Assembly: GCA_023647555.1 (NCBI GenBank)
Contig: JALRLY010000268.1
Span: 1-64,000 of the forward strand
Source: Pancytospora philotis
Taxonomy: Eukaryota; Microsporidia
Direction: 5' to 3'
DNA: 64,000 nucleotides
Shown here: one piece after another, positions 54,350-62,276 of the stretch
Position numbering within the stretch: the stretch's first letter is position 1
Layout: each line of letters opens with the position of its first letter
The notes under the pieces: model-generated
The model's input: only the letters and a program-made list of their open reading frames with translations
The model's database searches: none
Told to the model about the DNA's origin: nothing
Translations under genes and position numbers: made by a program

Positions 54350-54907
54350 TTATTCATCTAAAAATGAAGGAAGCGAGTCCTGCTCAGCACCCATGTCGAA
54401 GAGCTCGGCGACCGCAGCTCTGCCGCCGTTGACCGCAGCAATGACCTCCTTGGGGCTCTTGCCGTCAACGAAGCAGCCCACAGAAAGGCAGGTGCCGAGC
54501 ACCTCCTTCACGGTACCGCGCAGCGTCCTGGAGCGCGAGTTGAAACGCACCTCGGCGGCGATCTTGAACAGATCGGTGAGCGCAAGGCTGCCGTTGTGCA
54601 GCGCAGGGACCTTGTCGGCGCCCTTCTTCTTCGGCTCGCGCTCCTCCTTGAGCCCCTTGATCACCAGCTGGGCGGTGGTCGGGTTGATCTCGCAGGTCGC
54701 CTTTCTGTCCTTCACCTTGAGGAGCACATGCACCTTCTGCAGCTTGTAGTCCTTGAGCGTGAGCTTCCTGATGTCCTCGCCGACGACCTTTCCGGGGATT
54801 TTGAGCGGGCCGACCTTCTGGGAGAACGTCGCGCCGGGCTGTTCGCCACCGACGACTCTGACGTTGAGGTACTCGGCATCTGGGTCCCTATCGACAATTC
54901 CGGCCAT
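54350..54907 (-). CDS. RPL12: 60S ribosomal protein uL11 (L12)
   Basis: uL11 forms the base of the GTPase-associated stalk. The 185-residue protein has the N-terminal domain with VVGGEQPGATFSQKVGPLKI and the C-terminal rRNA-binding domain with GTVKEVLGTCLSVGCFVDGK and SPKEVIAAVNGG. It extends about 20 residues beyond the usual eukaryotic end with an acidic, hydrophobic tail (ELFDMGAEQDSLPSFLDE). Doubled AT-boxes at 54924-54933 and 54935-54942, with CCCCA directly before the ATG, give one of the clearest start contexts in the window. Confidence 0.9.
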   Translation of the reverse strand: MAGIVDRDPDAEYLNVRVVGGEQPGATFSQKVGPLKIPGKVVGEDIRKLTLKDYKLQKVHVLLKVKDRKATCEINPTTAQLVIKGLKEEREPKKKGADKVPALHNGSLALTDLFKIAAEVRFNSRSRTLRGTVKEVLGTCLSVGCFVDGKSPKEVIAAVNGGRAAVAELFDMGAEQDSLPSFLDE

Positions 54908-55629
54908 TGGGGTAATTTTTCACAAAATTTTTTGAAAATTTTAAAATAACGATTGCGCACAACTGCAAGCGCAGCGAACCGATACGGGCGCTGGTGCAGA
55001 CCGCAGGAGAGCGGACTAGCTGCGGCGGCGCTGTTTTATCTGATGGGGATGCATTATGGTCGTAGAAACCTCCAGCACGGGACTAAAATCTAAGCTGATG
55101 CACAACGGCCAGCTGCACTCTTCTGCTGCTATTTTCGCTGCCATGCATTTCCAATGAGGCATCTCTGCCCGGGCGCAGCTGCTAATATGCCTCGGATAGG
55201 CCGCTGCGCGCCGCGCTTTTGGAGTACGGCCTCGCTTCAAAATTTCAGCCCACCCATCGGTCTGACGCGCAGCGCAGCTTGGATAATAGACCATACGGTC
55301 ATAGACAAGTACAGACATGCTATCAAAATCACGTGTGTGGTAGGCCAACCATAACCACGTTCGTCAAAACCGAAAAGACAGTGCTGTTTAATGCGCCCAT
55401 TCTATCTGTACCACTTTCTCCGTTGACTGATGCGCAGCAATGGCAGTATGCGTGTTTCTGCTTTTCTTACCAGTTTTCCCTGCGTAAGCAACTTATCTTG
55501 TCACTCAAGGCCTTTCTGCGCCGCCCCTGCTGCGCCTTACACACGGAGCGAAGTTGACGCGATTGAAGTGATGTAATTTGACAAACAATAAACTTTGATT
55601 AATTTTGCATACGTCGCCCAAATAGCCTA
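54908..55629. other. 722-bp divergent gap between uL11 and GPI3
   Basis: This is the longest gap in the window. The uL11 boxes are at the left end. Another AAAATTT block near 55238 is followed by CAGCCCACCC but by no ATG. On the minus strand a 48-codon frame (55016-55162) lacks a start signal. I see no gene I can defend; an RNA gene or an unrecognised small exon is possible. Confidence 0.35.
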
Positions 55630-56889
55630 ATGCGTATTAAAAGCACAGACGCGCCCAATCCAGGCATGTACAACATCGCACTGGTCACCGACTACTTCTA
55701 CCCGAACACCGGCGGGATCGAGACGCATGTCCGCACGATCGGCGAGGAGCTGTGCAACGCAGGGCACAGCGTGATCGTGATCACCCACAAGTACAAGCAC
55801 CACGAGGGGCTCATGCAGATCGGCCCGCTGCTCGTGTACTACCTCGACCTGCCCGTGGTCGCGTGCAACACCGTCTTCCCGACGCTGTTCGGGAGCTACG
55901 TGCTCTACAAGGAGATCTTCGAGCGGCACCGCATCGACATCGTGCACGGGCACCAGTCGCTGTCCACGATGTGCAACGAGGCGATCTACCACGCGAGCCA
56001 CCTCGGCATCCGCACCGTGATGACGGACCACTCCGTCTTCGAGTTCGGCAAGATCGAGCGCATCCTCTGCGACTCCCTCAGCTACCTCATATGCAAGAGC
56101 CTGGACCGCGCGATATGCGTGTCGAACACCGCGCGCCTCAACACCGCCAAGCGCACGTGTCTGCCGCTCGGGCTGATCAGGGTGATCCCCAACGGCGTGG
56201 ACCCGCGGCTCTTCTACCCCAAGCAGGCGGCGCGCACCGGGCGGATCCGCGTCCTGTTCTGCGCGCGCCTCGTGTTCCGCAAGGGCATCGATCTGCTGGC
56301 CGAGGCGCTGCCGCTGATCTGCAAGGACCCGCGCATCGAGGTCGTGATCGTGGGCGACGGGCCGAAGCGCGACGACGTGATGCAGATCGTCGACGAGGCG
56401 GAGCTGCACGAGCAGGTGAAGATCCTCGGCGAGATGAACTACAGGGAGATCCCGGACGTGATGCGCAGCGCCGACATCTTCCTCAACACGTCGCTCACCG
56501 AGACGTTCTGCACGTCGATCCTCGAGGCCGCGGCCTGCGGGCTGCTGGTGGTCAGCACGAACGTCGGCGGGATCCACGAGGTGCTCGACGACGGCGTCAT
56601 CTACTTCTGCAAGCCCACGCCGCGCGACATTGCCGCGCAGATATTCAGCGCGGCGGGCGACCTCCGGCACCACCGCCCCGACAAGCACTACCAGAAGATA
56701 TTCGAGAAGTACGACTGGAAGATGATCGCCGAGCAGACGCGGCGCGTGTACGACGAGATTCCGGAGCGCTCGCCAGACATGCGGACCGCGCTCCGAGCGT
56801 TCGTGCACAGGAGCGGGTTCTTCTACCGCTTCCTCACGTGGCTGGAATACGCGCAGCACAAGCTGCTGGGCGCGCTCAACATCTGCTAG
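55630..56889 (+). CDS. GPI3: GPI3/PIG-A N-acetylglucosaminyltransferase subunit
   Basis: This is the catalytic GT4 subunit of the enzyme that adds GlcNAc to phosphatidylinositol, the first GPI-anchor step, at the ER face. The 419 residues match PIG-A closely: LVTDYFYPNTGGIETHVRTI, GHSVIVITHKY, then HGHQSLSTMCNEAIYHA, TDHSVFEFGKIERI, RAICVSNTARLNT, VIPNGVDPRLFYP, and the GT4 EX7E block ETFCTSILEAAACGLLVVST. A C-terminal tail (about 385-410) has aromatic residues that would associate with the membrane. An in-frame ATG at 55666 just before the core is a second possible start. The enzyme implies that this organism makes GPI-anchored proteins. Confidence 0.93.
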   Translation: MRIKSTDAPNPGMYNIALVTDYFYPNTGGIETHVRTIGEELCNAGHSVIVITHKYKHHEGLMQIGPLLVYYLDLPVVACNTVFPTLFGSYVLYKEIFERHRIDIVHGHQSLSTMCNEAIYHASHLGIRTVMTDHSVFEFGKIERILCDSLSYLICKSLDRAICVSNTARLNTAKRTCLPLGLIRVIPNGVDPRLFYPKQAARTGRIRVLFCARLVFRKGIDLLAEALPLICKDPRIEVVIVGDGPKRDDVMQIVDEAELHEQVKILGEMNYREIPDVMRSADIFLNTSLTETFCTSILEAAACGLLVVSTNVGGIHEVLDDGVIYFCKPTPRDIAAQIFSAAGDLRHHRPDKHYQKIFEKYDWKMIAEQTRRVYDEIPERSPDMRTALRAFVHRSGFFYRFLTWLEYAQHKLLGALNIC

Positions 56890-56982
56890 TGCGCCCGGGC
56901 GGCGAGTGGACGTATTTGCATGGAAAGCCCGTGTCCGCGGCTGTAATTAAAAGAAAAGGCACTGAATGTAAATTTAAATTAA

Positions 56983-57804
56983 TTAGTGGGATGCACGGCC
57001 TGTTCGCGGCTCTTTATAGAACTCCTCTTTGTATTTTTCGGATGCCTCTAGCCCGCTCACTGGCGCTGCATAATAGTTTATGCTGCCGTACAGCGGACGT
57101 CCGATCAAGTTGCTCATATCCCCGACTTTGTTAAAGGCCGTGATGTAGTCCGAATCATTGCACGGGACCGCTAACAACTGGATAGAAGGCATGTATCGTT
57201 CTACGCTGCTCGGCTGACCGAACATATCTTGCTGGCGCAGACTTACGGTCGCGCTGGAGGATGGGTCGACTAATACCAGCGGAGGAGGCTGCATATGCGC
57301 ACGAAAACCGATGCAAGAGCCTCTTTCGTACATGATTTGCATCTGATTCATTCCATCGGGTTTACTGACGAGCCAGTGCGTGTTTTTCTCTTCAGCGTTG
57401 CACAGCTCTACCGGGATATCTCCGTATGCATTGCGTCCCCGCACGCACAGTGCGCGGTTGTCTTCCATCTTGAGCTGCACGGAATCGCGGTGGTGCACCG
57501 AATCGCTGCGGTGCACGGAACCGCTGCGGTGCACGGAACCGCTGTGGTGCACAGAATCGCTGTGGCGCCGCTTCCTGTATGAAAATGAGCTTTTATTTGG
57601 CACCACGCTGCTCGACTCCCATATCTTGCGCGGCAGATCGACGCGCTGCGCCACTATCTCGCTGTCCACGAGCATCAGATTCCTCCCGACCGCGGCTACA
57701 GTCATATTCCTGCCATAAAGTACAATTCCCAGGCCGTACATACCGTCGCGGAGCACGTACTGGCCTGCCCTTTGAATATCGAAGATATCTGGGACAATCC
57801 TCAT
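56983..57804 (-). CDS. Ricin-B-type lectin-like protein 2 with hexapeptide repeats
   Basis: This 273-residue protein shows diverged beta-trefoil units: NRALCVRGRNAYGDIPVELC followed by NAEEKNTHWLV, then YERGSCIGFR and LLAVPCND. They follow the C-L-x(n)-V-x-L-x-x-C-x(n)-W spacing of ricin-B repeats. Between the first and second parts sits a Ser/His/Arg repeat array (about residues 79-108) encoded by 57481-57570. No clear signal peptide follows the chosen start at 57804, so secretion is unproven. The longer open frame upstream (to 58008) lacks a start signal. GATATAAGG (57825-57832 region, minus strand) lies about 20 bp up. It shares a promoter region with ricin-B-like gene 3. Confidence 0.55.
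   Translation of the reverse strand: MRIVPDIFDIQRAGQYVLRDGMYGLGIVLYGRNMTVAAVGRNLMLVDSEIVAQRVDLPRKIWESSSVVPNKSSFSYRKRRHSDSVHHSGSVHRSGSVHRSDSVHHRDSVQLKMEDNRALCVRGRNAYGDIPVELCNAEEKNTHWLVSKPDGMNQMQIMYERGSCIGFRAHMQPPPLVLVDPSSSATVSLRQQDMFGQPSSVERYMPSIQLLAVPCNDSDYITAFNKVGDMSNLIGRPLYGSINYYAAPVSGLEASEKYKEEFYKEPRTGRASH
57481..57570 (-). repeat. Five 18-bp in-frame tandem repeats
   Basis: Five contiguous 18-bp units inside ricin-B-like gene 2 encode (H/R)(S/R)(D/G)SVH-type hexapeptides. The middle units differ by only one or two bases, which suggests recent slippage or unequal crossover. Confidence 0.85.
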
Positions 57805-58222
57805 GCGCGGTGCTGGGCGTTTCCTTATATCGCAATGTGTTTTAAAATGGCTGAATTGGAGATCGCTATCTGAAACACAATGCGATGGGCATCTCCGCCC
57901 AACCAGGCGCTCATCTCGCCGCGGCTGGCGCGCTAGGGACTCGAAGCACGTATTAGGGCCACGAACGCGATAATGTTGAGCATCTGGCGGGGCTATGGAC
58001 GCCAACAACGCAATTCATCAAAAGTGACTCTTTGGGGCCCTTTTACTTGCAGAGCGGCATCGGTATGTTGTTCCAGGCCGTGCCACGCTTTGCACATCAT
58101 GCTACACCAATTTCGGGCCGGACAATAGCCAGCCCGGCCTGCGCAGCGCCGATCCGTGTGTTTTATACTAAAACGAGTGTCGCAGGCGTGAAACATTTAT
58201 TTTCAGCGGGGCGGCCGGCCGC
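57805..58222. other. Shared divergent promoter of ricin-B-like genes 2 and 3
   Basis: This 418-bp gap lies between head-to-head genes. TATA-like sequences are at 57825-57832 (minus strand) and around 58162-58175 (TTTATACTAAAA, plus strand). There is no AAAATTTT box. Confidence 0.45.
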
Positions 58223-58714
58223 ATGCTGCGATTCATCGCTGCGCTGTTCATGCACCCCTGCGCCGGGTACTTCAAGCTTGCACCCGAGGGCCAGAATGAA
58301 TTCGTTCTGGCGCTGAGGCCCACGGGCGAGCTGTTCTATGCGACAATGGAGGAGATAACGAGGGACAGGCTGGATTTCTCTATCATGGAGACTGAGCACG
58401 GCTATCTGAAAACGGCCACGAGCAACCGGTTGTGCGGGCAGAGCCTCGAAAACGGCGTGACCAAGATCTACGGCTGCAAGTACAGCACCTACCGCAACGA
58501 ATGGATACTGCTCCATGACGACGACGAGGAGGACCGCGTGCAGATCTCCAATAGCGCCAGGACGCAGTGCATTGGCTACTCCGGCTTGACCAGCGCCGAC
58601 GGCACACGGGACGTGAAGATAGTGCCCTGCAACGGCGCTGCCACGCATTTCAAAATAATAGCGCCGTACATTGGGTACCCCGTGCGCCGTGCTACCCCCA
58701 CGGGCTCGTTGTAG
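58223..58714 (+). CDS. Secreted ricin-B-type lectin-like protein 3
   Basis: The 163-residue protein begins with a short hydrophobic signal peptide (MLRFIAALFMHPCAGYF). A compact beta-trefoil-like body follows: NRLCGQSLENGVTKIYGCKY followed by NEWILL, and RTQCIGYSGLTSADGTRDVK followed by IVPC. Both units keep the Cys-(n)-Cys plus aromatic spacing of ricin-B repeats and resemble the matching parts of ricin-B-like gene 2. It is small for three full repeats, so the first unit is probably degenerate. Codon bias is low compared with the neighbouring GlyRS. Confidence 0.6.
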   Translation: MLRFIAALFMHPCAGYFKLAPEGQNEFVLALRPTGELFYATMEEITRDRLDFSIMETEHGYLKTATSNRLCGQSLENGVTKIYGCKYSTYRNEWILLHDDDEEDRVQISNSARTQCIGYSGLTSADGTRDVKIVPCNGAATHFKIIAPYIGYPVRRATPTGSL

Positions 58715-59090
58715 CCGGCAGCGAGATCGCCTGCCTTTGCGCGGAGCAAGTCATAAGCTCGGTGTGACGACATTTTCACGGTCTCAGTGCCTAATGCGCG
58801 TTGTGGTTTGAGCGTAAATCTGTACGACAAATCGCTGCCCTAGAGTCAGAAAACTTCAAAATTAAACAACTCAAGATACAAATTCTGAATGGTGATACCG
58901 CCTACAATTTTACTATGCGAGTCACTTTGCACTTAACTGCAGTCGGGACGCAGTGCGCCTGTGCCCGTTTAGATCAGACGCCTCGCCCTAACCGAAAAGA
59001 GCGCAGAGGCGATGCTGAAGACCAGAGCTCGGCGCGCCGGTGCATACGGCGATCACAACGGCTGGAAATCTTTGAGAAAATTTTGGCCCA
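58715..59090. other. Leader of the glycyl-tRNA synthetase gene
   Basis: AT-rich sequence around 58850-58920 shows no coding frame. The right end holds the AT-box AAAATTTT at 59077-59084. Confidence 0.4.
59077..59084 (+). promoter_or_regulatory. AT-box of GRS1
   Basis: AAAATTTT followed by GGCCCA and the ATG; only 6 bp separate box and start, the most compact plus-strand example. Confidence 0.55.
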
Positions 59091-60983
59091 ATGGACAGCA
59101 AGGCCAAAGTCGAGGCGATTCTGAAGCAGCGCTTTTTTGTGACGCCGACCGCGTACCCGCTGCAGAACGGGTTTCTGGACTACGGGCCGCCGCTCGCGCA
59201 GATCAAGCTGCAGGTCCTTGCGGAGTTCCGGCGGGTATTTGTGGACGAGATCACGTACGAGATGGAGCCGAGCGCCGTCGTGCCCTACGAGGTGCTGAAG
59301 AACTCCGGCCACATCGACAAGTTCTGCGACGTGGTGCTCTCCGACGGCGCGAACACCGTGCGCGCCGACCACTTCATCGAGGAGAAGGTCGGCGATGCGG
59401 TCGTGCTGCCGGTCGATCTGGCCACGAACTACGCCGCGCTGCTGGAGGCGGTGGAGACGGCGAAGAAGGAGGCTATCATCGAGCGAAACAGCCGGCTGAT
59501 CAAGCAGAAGAAGCTCGAGGACGTCGCTGTCGGCGCTGCGCGGCTGGATATCGCCGCCGGGGCCTCCACGGAGCAGCTCAGCGCCGACGAGGTCGCGCGC
59601 ATCCTGTCCGCGCACCAGTGCGAGACGCGCAGCGTGTCCGACCTCACCAAGCTCGAGATTGATTTCGTCGTCAGGCTGCACAACCTGCACTCGCAGGACG
59701 CGCGGCCCTTCAACCCCAGCCGCGACTTCAACCTCGTCTTCAAGCTCAACGAGCAGCAGTTCCTGCGGCCCGAGATCGCGCAGTCGCAGTTCACCAACTT
59801 CCGCAAGATCTTCGATCTGAACAACGAGCGGCTGCCGTTCAGCAGCCTCGCGATCGGGCGCAGCTACCGCAACGAAATCAGCGCGCGCGGCGGGATGTAC
59901 CGCACGAAGGAGTTCGAGCAGGCGGAGATCGAGTACTTCTCCGAGAGCGGGCGGCACAGCGGCTTCGAGAGTGTGCGCGGCGTAGAGGTCGTGCTGTATC
60001 CGAACAGCCAGTCCGCGGCGTACGCCACGACCATCGGCGCCGCGTTCGATGCCGGGGTCATCACATCTGAGGCCATCTGCTACTTCGTCGCGAAGGCGCA
60101 GGAGTTCTTCCTCTGCCTCGGCATCGCACCCGCGACGCTGCGCTTCCGGCAGCACAATCCCAACGAGATGGCGCACTACGCCAACGACTGCTGGGACGCC
60201 GAGATCAGGACGATGGCGGGATGGATCGAATGTGCCGGCATTGCCGACCGCGGGACGTTCGACCTCACCTGCCACGCCAAGAACATCAACACCGCGGTGC
60301 GGAGGGACATCAGCCCGCGCACCGTGTACGTGCCGCAGATCAACAAGAAGGAGCTCGGCCAGGCGCTGCAGTCGCGGCTCAAGGCCCTCGAGGACATGCT
60401 CGCCGGGCTGTCCGAGGCGTACATCCAGGAGCACATGCGCGACGAGAAGCTCACCGTTCGCTTCGACGACAAGGACTACACGTTCGAGCTCAAGAAGAAG
60501 ACCGTCAACTGCGAGTTTTTCACGCCGCGCGTCATTGAGCCGTCCTTCGGGGTGTCGCGGATCCTGTATGCGCTGCTCGAGCAGGGCTTCAACGTGCGCG
60601 ATGAGCGGAACGTCCTGAGCCTGAGGCCCAAGCTGTGCTTCCTGCACTGCATGATCACGTGGCTGAAGTACCTCGATGAGTTCGCGCCGCTCGTCGCCGA
60701 GCTGAAGCGGGGATTCAAGGCGCGCGGGATCCGCTTCCAGACCAACGAGCGCAGCTGCTCTATTGGTAAGAAGTACTCGAGCTGCGACGAGATCGGCATC
60801 CCGTACTTCATCACGTTCGACTTCGACACGCCGAAGGACAACACGGTCACCGTGCGCGACCGCGACTCCATGGAGCAGATAAGGATTCCCGTCGCACTCG
60901 TTGGTGAGACCGTCAGCAAGCTCATAAGCGAAGAGTCCAGCTGGACGGAGCTCCGCCGCAAGTACGCCTTGCATACAGAGTAG
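59091..60983 (+). CDS. GRS1: Glycyl-tRNA synthetase
   Basis: This class IIa homodimeric enzyme charges tRNA-Gly and also makes Ap4A in eukaryotes. The 630 residues include RRFF-type start KQRFFVTPTAYPLQNGFLDY with GPP, KNSGHIDKFCDVV, the FNLVFKLNEQQFLRPEIAQS motif 2 region, FRNEI-type RSYRNEISARGGMYRTKEFE, and WIECAGIADRGTFDLTCH. The C-terminal anticodon-binding domain follows (about 500-630). The length fits the cytosolic enzyme without WHEP or targeting domains. Confidence 0.95.
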   Translation: MDSKAKVEAILKQRFFVTPTAYPLQNGFLDYGPPLAQIKLQVLAEFRRVFVDEITYEMEPSAVVPYEVLKNSGHIDKFCDVVLSDGANTVRADHFIEEKVGDAVVLPVDLATNYAALLEAVETAKKEAIIERNSRLIKQKKLEDVAVGAARLDIAAGASTEQLSADEVARILSAHQCETRSVSDLTKLEIDFVVRLHNLHSQDARPFNPSRDFNLVFKLNEQQFLRPEIAQSQFTNFRKIFDLNNERLPFSSLAIGRSYRNEISARGGMYRTKEFEQAEIEYFSESGRHSGFESVRGVEVVLYPNSQSAAYATTIGAAFDAGVITSEAICYFVAKAQEFFLCLGIAPATLRFRQHNPNEMAHYANDCWDAEIRTMAGWIECAGIADRGTFDLTCHAKNINTAVRRDISPRTVYVPQINKKELGQALQSRLKALEDMLAGLSEAYIQEHMRDEKLTVRFDDKDYTFELKKKTVNCEFFTPRVIEPSFGVSRILYALLEQGFNVRDERNVLSLRPKLCFLHCMITWLKYLDEFAPLVAELKRGFKARGIRFQTNERSCSIGKKYSSCDEIGIPYFITFDFDTPKDNTVTVRDRDSMEQIRIPVALVGETVSKLISEESSWTELRRKYALHTE

Positions 60984-61557
60984 GCTAGTATTAAAAGGTT
61001 TGCACGTATCTCATTTTGTGTTGTGTTCGTTATGCTGTTTATACAGCTTGTATGCATCTGTATAGTGTAATTGTAAAAGTGGTACGCTGGCTGTAAACAG
61101 GCACAATGCATTAAGTTTGAAAATCATGTTCATTCGCATGTCCTTTGTTTGCGGCGTATTTATTGTCCTGTAAGTTTAAGCGTAACCACTCTTAATATGG
61201 CAGCAGTTGCAATCAATAAAATATGCGTAACACGTATCATGGCACATAAATTGAGCGTCTACAATAGTCTTCATGCGATAGTACGCATCTGTAATAGGCA
61301 CTTAGCTGCAGTTTGTGCGTGCTTCTTTACTGTCGTTTGCATGGAACAGTATCGTTGCATTCTGTGTTTATTGCTGGGTTGCCGCTCTTGCTGCTGTTAT
61401 ATAGCAATTACTGCTTGCTTTAAGTCTCTGATTCATGCTGCTCAGCAGTATAACAGCTATTCAACACAAAGCGCTCGAATGCGCTGAGCGATACGAATAC
61501 TCTTTACATGCCGCGACTAAAAGTTTGCGATATCGACTTTCGGCCGCGCCAGCCCCA
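60984..61557. other. 574-bp AT-rich gap between GRS1 and IES6
   Basis: This gap is clearly richer in A+T than the coding regions. A cysteine-rich frame (61198-61487) has no start signal and no family resemblance. No tRNA or rRNA signature is seen. Confidence 0.4.
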
Positions 61558-61890
61558 ATGGACGGGACGGGTGCAAAGGACGTGTCGAGGTACAAGCTGA
61601 CGACGCGCGCCGCCACACCGGCGAAAAACAAGACGCTGAAGAACATGTATCGAGCCATGGTCGCGCAGGAGCATCCGTACCTCGCGCTCACCAAAATATC
61701 CGTCATGCCGCCGCGCCGGCTCTGCGATTTTACGGGGCTGCCTGCGCCGTACACGTGCCCGCGGACCTCCCTGCGGTTCTTCAACCTCTCTGTGTACAAG
61801 TACCTGCGGAGCCTGAGCTCCGAGCACAGCGAGAACTACTACAGCATTAAGATGTACGGCAAGAACCTCCAGAATGGTTCAAAGAAATAG
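61558..61890 (+). CDS. IES6: INO80-complex subunit Ies6 / YL1-C-domain protein
   Basis: The 110-residue protein has the YL1 C-terminal domain: PPRRLCDFTGLPAPYTCPRT, then SLRFFNLSVYKYLRSL, the family's CDITGLPAxYTDPxTxLRYxxxxxYxxI pattern. Upstream, KNKTLKNMYRAMVAQEHPYL corresponds to the KNLKQILxxE helix of INO80C/Ies6 rather than the long acidic N-terminus of Swc2/YL1. So Ies6 is favoured. Ies6 with Arp5 contacts the Rvb1/Rvb2 ring, and a degenerate RVB2 lies at the other end of this window. The start at 61558 is directly preceded by GCCCCA. An AGTAAATT element is at 61915-61922. Confidence 0.8.
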   Translation: MDGTGAKDVSRYKLTTRAATPAKNKTLKNMYRAMVAQEHPYLALTKISVMPPRRLCDFTGLPAPYTCPRTSLRFFNLSVYKYLRSLSSEHSENYYSIKMYGKNLQNGSKK

Positions 61891-62276
61891 GCAAGCCTTA
61901 TGCTGTCCATTTGAAGTAAATTAGTATGCGTTCGTCTATTTCTTTGTGTATTTTGCGCAGCAGTCCGCTGCTCAGCCGTGCTTTGTTCCGAAATCCCAAG
62001 TGCAAAGCTCGCTCATGGAATCGAGAAGAAATTAGCGAGTCTGTGCGTACACAGGCTGCTATTCAAATGAGTCTGCGGCTACTGGTAAACAATACGAGTT
62101 GCTCCTTCTTCCGATCATAATAGGAGTCTGCGAAAGGATTACTATCTGAGTATTCTTATGCTCAAAGCCCCTTACGCGGCGCGCTACGACAAAAGTAAAA
62201 ATTCATCGGAAATCGAGATTTTGTACAGCCTCGGCAGTTAAAAGCTGTGTATATTACTGTACATGCAATTAATTTA
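61891..62276. other. Convergent gap between IES6 and the HECT ligase
   Basis: It holds 3' signals (AGTAAATT at 61915-61922, and TAATAAATT at the HECT stop) and no supported gene. Confidence 0.4.

Noticed and set aside
61198..61487. A cysteine-rich frame after GRS1
   Set aside because: Composition matches the AT-rich spacer and no start signal or domain supports it.
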